The notes under the pieces: model-generated | What the model saw: only the letters and a program-made list of their open reading frames with translations | The model's database searches: none | Told to the model about the DNA's origin: nothing | Position numbers and translations under genes: made by a program | Shown: positions 61,145 through 64,000 of the stretch, one piece after another | How positions within the stretch are numbered: position 1 is the stretch's first letter | Layout: each line of letters opens with the position of its first letter | NCBI GenBank assembly: GCA_031277805.1 | Contig: JAITLR010000006.1 | Location: forward strand, 1 to 64,000 | Length of the DNA stretch: 64,000 nucleotides | Reading direction: 5' to 3' | DNA from: Comamonas sp. | GTDB lineage: Bacteria; Pseudomonadota; Gammaproteobacteria; Burkholderiales; Burkholderiaceae_C

Positions 61145-61244
61145 TTAACCCTACAGCCTTTATGCTGCATAAGCATATAGAAGCAAGGCATTAATTTACG
61201 GACACAATTGCCCAGATTCACGGTTTATCTGGACAAGTCCCACC

Positions 61245-62255
61245 ATGCGTTTGCTGCCCCGTTTTCTCTCCGGTCTTGCTGCTACAGCGGCGGCGGCCGC
61301 CTTGCTTCCCGCTGCCAGCCAGGCTGCCGATCACGGCGCCGCCAACTATCCTCACCAGCCCATCACCATGATCATGGGCTTCAATGCCGGCTCGGGTGTG
61401 GATGTGATCGGCCGTGTGGCACAGGAGCCTTTGGGCAAGATTCTGGGCCAGCCCATCATCATTGACTACAAGAGCGGCGCGGCCGGAAATATCGGCAGCG
61501 AGTTTGTGGCCCGCGCCAAGCCCGACGGCTACACCATCTACTTCGGCACCGCCGCCACCCATGGCAGCAATGCCGCGCTGTACAAGAAGCTGCCCTTCGA
61601 CGTGGAGGCCGACTTTGTGCCCGTGGCACCGCTGGTGGATGTGGCCAATGTGCTGACCATCAATCCCAATGTCATCAACGTCAAGAACCTCAAGGAGTTC
61701 GTCGACGAGGTCAAGGCCAACCCCGGCAAGTACAACTACGCCTCCACCGGCAATGGTGCAGGCACCCATATGGCGTTTGCCGAATTCAATTCGCGCCTGG
61801 GCCTGGACATGGTCCATGTGCCCTACAAGGGCGGCCCCGAAGCCATCACCTCGGTACTGCGCGGCGAGACCTGCTGCATCATGAATCAGGTGCAGACCGT
61901 GCTGAGCCACTACAAGGCCGGCAAGGTGCGCCTGCTGGGCGTGACCACGGCCAAGCCCGTGGAAGCCGTCAAGGAAGTGCCCACTATTGCCGCCAGCGGC
62001 CTGCCAGGTACCAAGGGCTTCAACAGCTCCATCTGGTTCGGTATCTTTGCCCCCAAGGGCACCGATCCTGCCATCGTCAAAAAGCTCAATCACGCCGTCA
62101 ACGAAGTGCTGAGCCAGCCCGAGGTGCGCGAACGCTTTGTCTCCCAGGGCAACACCATCCGCGAAGAGACACCCGAGCAGTTCAAGAAAACCGTGCATGA
62201 CGATCGCATCAAGTGGGCCAAGGTGGTCAAGGATGCCAAAATAAGTATTGATTGA
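61245..62255 (+). CDS. Bug-family tripartite tricarboxylate transporter substrate-binding protein
   Basis: PITMIMGFNAGSGVDVIGRVAQEPLGKILGQPIIIDYKSGAAGNIGSEFVARAKPDGYT. Confidence 0.92.
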   Translation: MRLLPRFLSGLAATAAAAALLPAASQAADHGAANYPHQPITMIMGFNAGSGVDVIGRVAQEPLGKILGQPIIIDYKSGAAGNIGSEFVARAKPDGYTIYFGTAATHGSNAALYKKLPFDVEADFVPVAPLVDVANVLTINPNVINVKNLKEFVDEVKANPGKYNYASTGNGAGTHMAFAEFNSRLGLDMVHVPYKGGPEAITSVLRGETCCIMNQVQTVLSHYKAGKVRLLGVTTAKPVEAVKEVPTIAASGLPGTKGFNSSIWFGIFAPKGTDPAIVKKLNHAVNEVLSQPEVRERFVSQGNTIREETPEQFKKTVHDDRIKWAKVVKDAKISID

Positions 62256-62256
62256 C

Positions 62257-62357
62257 ACCCCCTGAGCCGCTGCGCGGCTTCCCCCTCTCTCGATGCCTTG
62301 CATCGGGAGGGGGACGGCTCCTTCGCCGCGAGGCGGCTCTTGCTCGGAGCCCTGGCT
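62257..62357 (+). repeat. Intergenic repeat family A, copy 3
   Basis: accccctgagccgctgcgcggcttccccctctctcgatgc...gggagggggacggctccttcgccgcgaggcggctcttgctcgg right after the stop at 62253-62255. Confidence 0.85.
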
Positions 62358-62437
62358 TGTATCGTGCCAGTATTGCGTTATCGGTGTTTGTTTGATGCGT
62401 CTGCGGCTCAAGCCTCAGGCGCTTTTGGGTTTTAGCT

Positions 62438-63913
62438 ATGTCAATTTCACCTTCTACGACAGCCGCCACATCGGGGCTGGCAACGCTGGAAGAACGCCTG
62501 CGCGACGATCTGCTCACGCTGGGCTGGCCTGCCAAGGTCTGGATTCCTCCCTCCACCCGCCGCGATCGGCCCGTGCATGACGTGGTCATCATCGGCGCCG
62601 GTCAGGCCGGGCTGGCCCTGCATGTGGCACTGGGTCAGGTCGGCATCAAGCCCGTGTTGCTGGACAAGTCGCCACTGGACTTCGAAGGTCCCTGGGCCAC
62701 CACGGCGCGCATGGAAACCTTGCGTTCACCCAAGGAACTGACCGGCCCGGCCATGGGCATCCCCTCGCTGTCCTTTCGCGCCTGGTTCATCGCGCAATGG
62801 GGCATAGCCGCCTGGACAGAACTGGACAAGATCCCCCGTCTGCAGTGGATGGACTATCTGCGCTGGTATCGCCGTGTGACCAACGCCGATGTGCGCAACA
62901 GCCATGAAGTCGTGGCCGTGCGCCCGCAGGCCGATGGCGTGGTGGAGGTCGATGTGAAGTCCAACGGCGTCATTGCCACCTGGCAAACCCGCCGCCTGGT
63001 ACTGGCCACGGGCCGCGACGGTCTGGGCGGCGCCACTGTGCCCGCCTTCATGCAGGGTGTGGATAAAAAGTTCTGGGCCCATTCCTCCGACGAGATGGAC
63101 TACGCCACGCTGGCGGGCAAGCATCTGGGCGTGGTGGGCGCCGGCGCGTCGGCCATGGACAGCGCGGCGACGGCTCTCGAAAACGGCGCGGCCAGCGTGG
63201 ACATACTGATTCGCCGCAAGCAACTGCCGCAGATCAACAAATCCAAGGGCTCGGGCGTGCCCGGACTGACCCACGGCCAGTACCTGCTGCCTGACGAATG
63301 GAAGTGGCGCATACGCCACTACATCAACGCCCAACAAGTGCCACCGCCCCACGGCAGCACGCTGCGCGTCTCGCGCCATGACAACGCCTTCTTCAACCTG
63401 GGCTGCGCCGTGCAAAGCGCCACGGTCGTGGGCGACAAGCTGCATGTGCAGACCACGGCCGGCCGGTTTGAGCTGGACTTTCTGATCATCTCCACGGGCT
63501 TTGCGATCGACTGGAGCCTGCGCCCCGAGTTCGCGGACATCGCCCCGCATGTCAAGCTGTGGAACAGCCGCTTCACGCCCGCCGCTGGTGATGAGGACGC
63601 GGAATTGAGCGCATCGCCCGACCTGGGCCCACTGTTCGAGTTCCAGGAGAAAGTGCCTGGCGACCTGCCCGGCCTCGACCATATCCACTGCTTCTGCTAT
63701 CCCGCCGCGCTCTCGCATGGCACGGTATCCGGAGATATTCCGGCCATCAGCGATGGCGCGCGCAAGCTGGCTCAGGGCCTGGCTTCGCTGTTCTACCTGA
63801 ACGATATCGAGCAGCACTTCGCCAAGCTGCAAGCCTATGCCGAGCCCGAGCTGGATGGCTCGGAATGGACCGTGGCCGACAGCGCCGCGCGCATCCGCCA
63901 GCTTCAACAATAA
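62438..63913 (+). CDS. FAD/NAD(P)-dependent oxidoreductase (flavin monooxygenase-like)
   Basis: VVIIGAGQAGLALHVALGQVGIKPVLLDKSP and second Rossmann HLGVVGAGASAMDSAATAL. Confidence 0.87.
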   Translation: MSISPSTTAATSGLATLEERLRDDLLTLGWPAKVWIPPSTRRDRPVHDVVIIGAGQAGLALHVALGQVGIKPVLLDKSPLDFEGPWATTARMETLRSPKELTGPAMGIPSLSFRAWFIAQWGIAAWTELDKIPRLQWMDYLRWYRRVTNADVRNSHEVVAVRPQADGVVEVDVKSNGVIATWQTRRLVLATGRDGLGGATVPAFMQGVDKKFWAHSSDEMDYATLAGKHLGVVGAGASAMDSAATALENGAASVDILIRRKQLPQINKSKGSGVPGLTHGQYLLPDEWKWRIRHYINAQQVPPPHGSTLRVSRHDNAFFNLGCAVQSATVVGDKLHVQTTAGRFELDFLIISTGFAIDWSLRPEFADIAPHVKLWNSRFTPAAGDEDAELSASPDLGPLFEFQEKVPGDLPGLDHIHCFCYPAALSHGTVSGDIPAISDGARKLAQGLASLFYLNDIEQHFAKLQAYAEPELDGSEWTVADSAARIRQLQQ

Positions 63914-63923
63914 GAGACCGCAC

Positions 63924-64000
63924 ATGACTGACATCACCGCCGACACCATTGACCAACTGGCAGGCCTTGCCGCTGGCAACGCCACCTACGGCACCCGCCA
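63924..64000 (+). CDS. Partial CDS cut by window end (CMD/alkylhydroperoxidase-like possible)
   Basis: ATG at 63924, MTDITADTIDQLAGLAAGNATYGTR..., 10 bp after the flavoprotein stop. Confidence 0.5.
   Translation, partial: MTDITADTIDQLAGLAAGNATYGTR

Noticed and set aside
61146-61195. Possible repeat B copy in the Bug gene leader
   Set aside because: Partial similarity (AGGCTGTAGGGTTAAAA) but no clear GATAGCTG or GCGCTT core.

Overview
This 64 kb, high-GC window looks like a betaproteobacterial (Comamonadaceae, probably Comamonas-like) chromosome segment. I assign about 58 protein genes and found no rRNA, tRNA or CRISPR array. Main blocks: a transposase-like C-terminal tail at the left edge; creatininase/MATE; a DsbD/ScsB-type thiol:disulfide interchange protein; an OlsB-like acyltransferase; a branched-chain-type ABC transporter with a LivM-LivG fusion running in series with a TetR gene and a paaGIKABCDE phenylacetyl-CoA cluster; hemE and priA flanking an AT-rich intergenic region with three perfect DnaA boxes; an asparaginase; an SDR + LuxR islet between two related hairpins; a roadblock/LC7 + small-GTPase operon; a Rep/UvrD-like helicase; phospholipase A; a 2-aminobenzoyl-CoA-type aromatic degradation cluster with a MarR regulator; tgt; an arylsulfotransferase-like gene; two orphan Bug-type binding proteins; a DUF2145/STM0539/zinc-ribbon cluster; an LplT-PlsC-like fusion; a CREST/ceramidase-like membrane protein; and a flavoprotein at the right edge. 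The most interesting non-coding signals are (i) the hemE-priA DnaA-box cluster, (ii) a dispersed GATAGCTG...GCGCTT...AAGCGC repeat that encodes signal-peptide cleavage regions in two unrelated genes in the same frame, (iii) a second ~100 bp intergenic repeat placed just after stop codons, and (iv) the hairpin-flanked islet. All product calls come from reading the protein sequences by eye; no database search was run.
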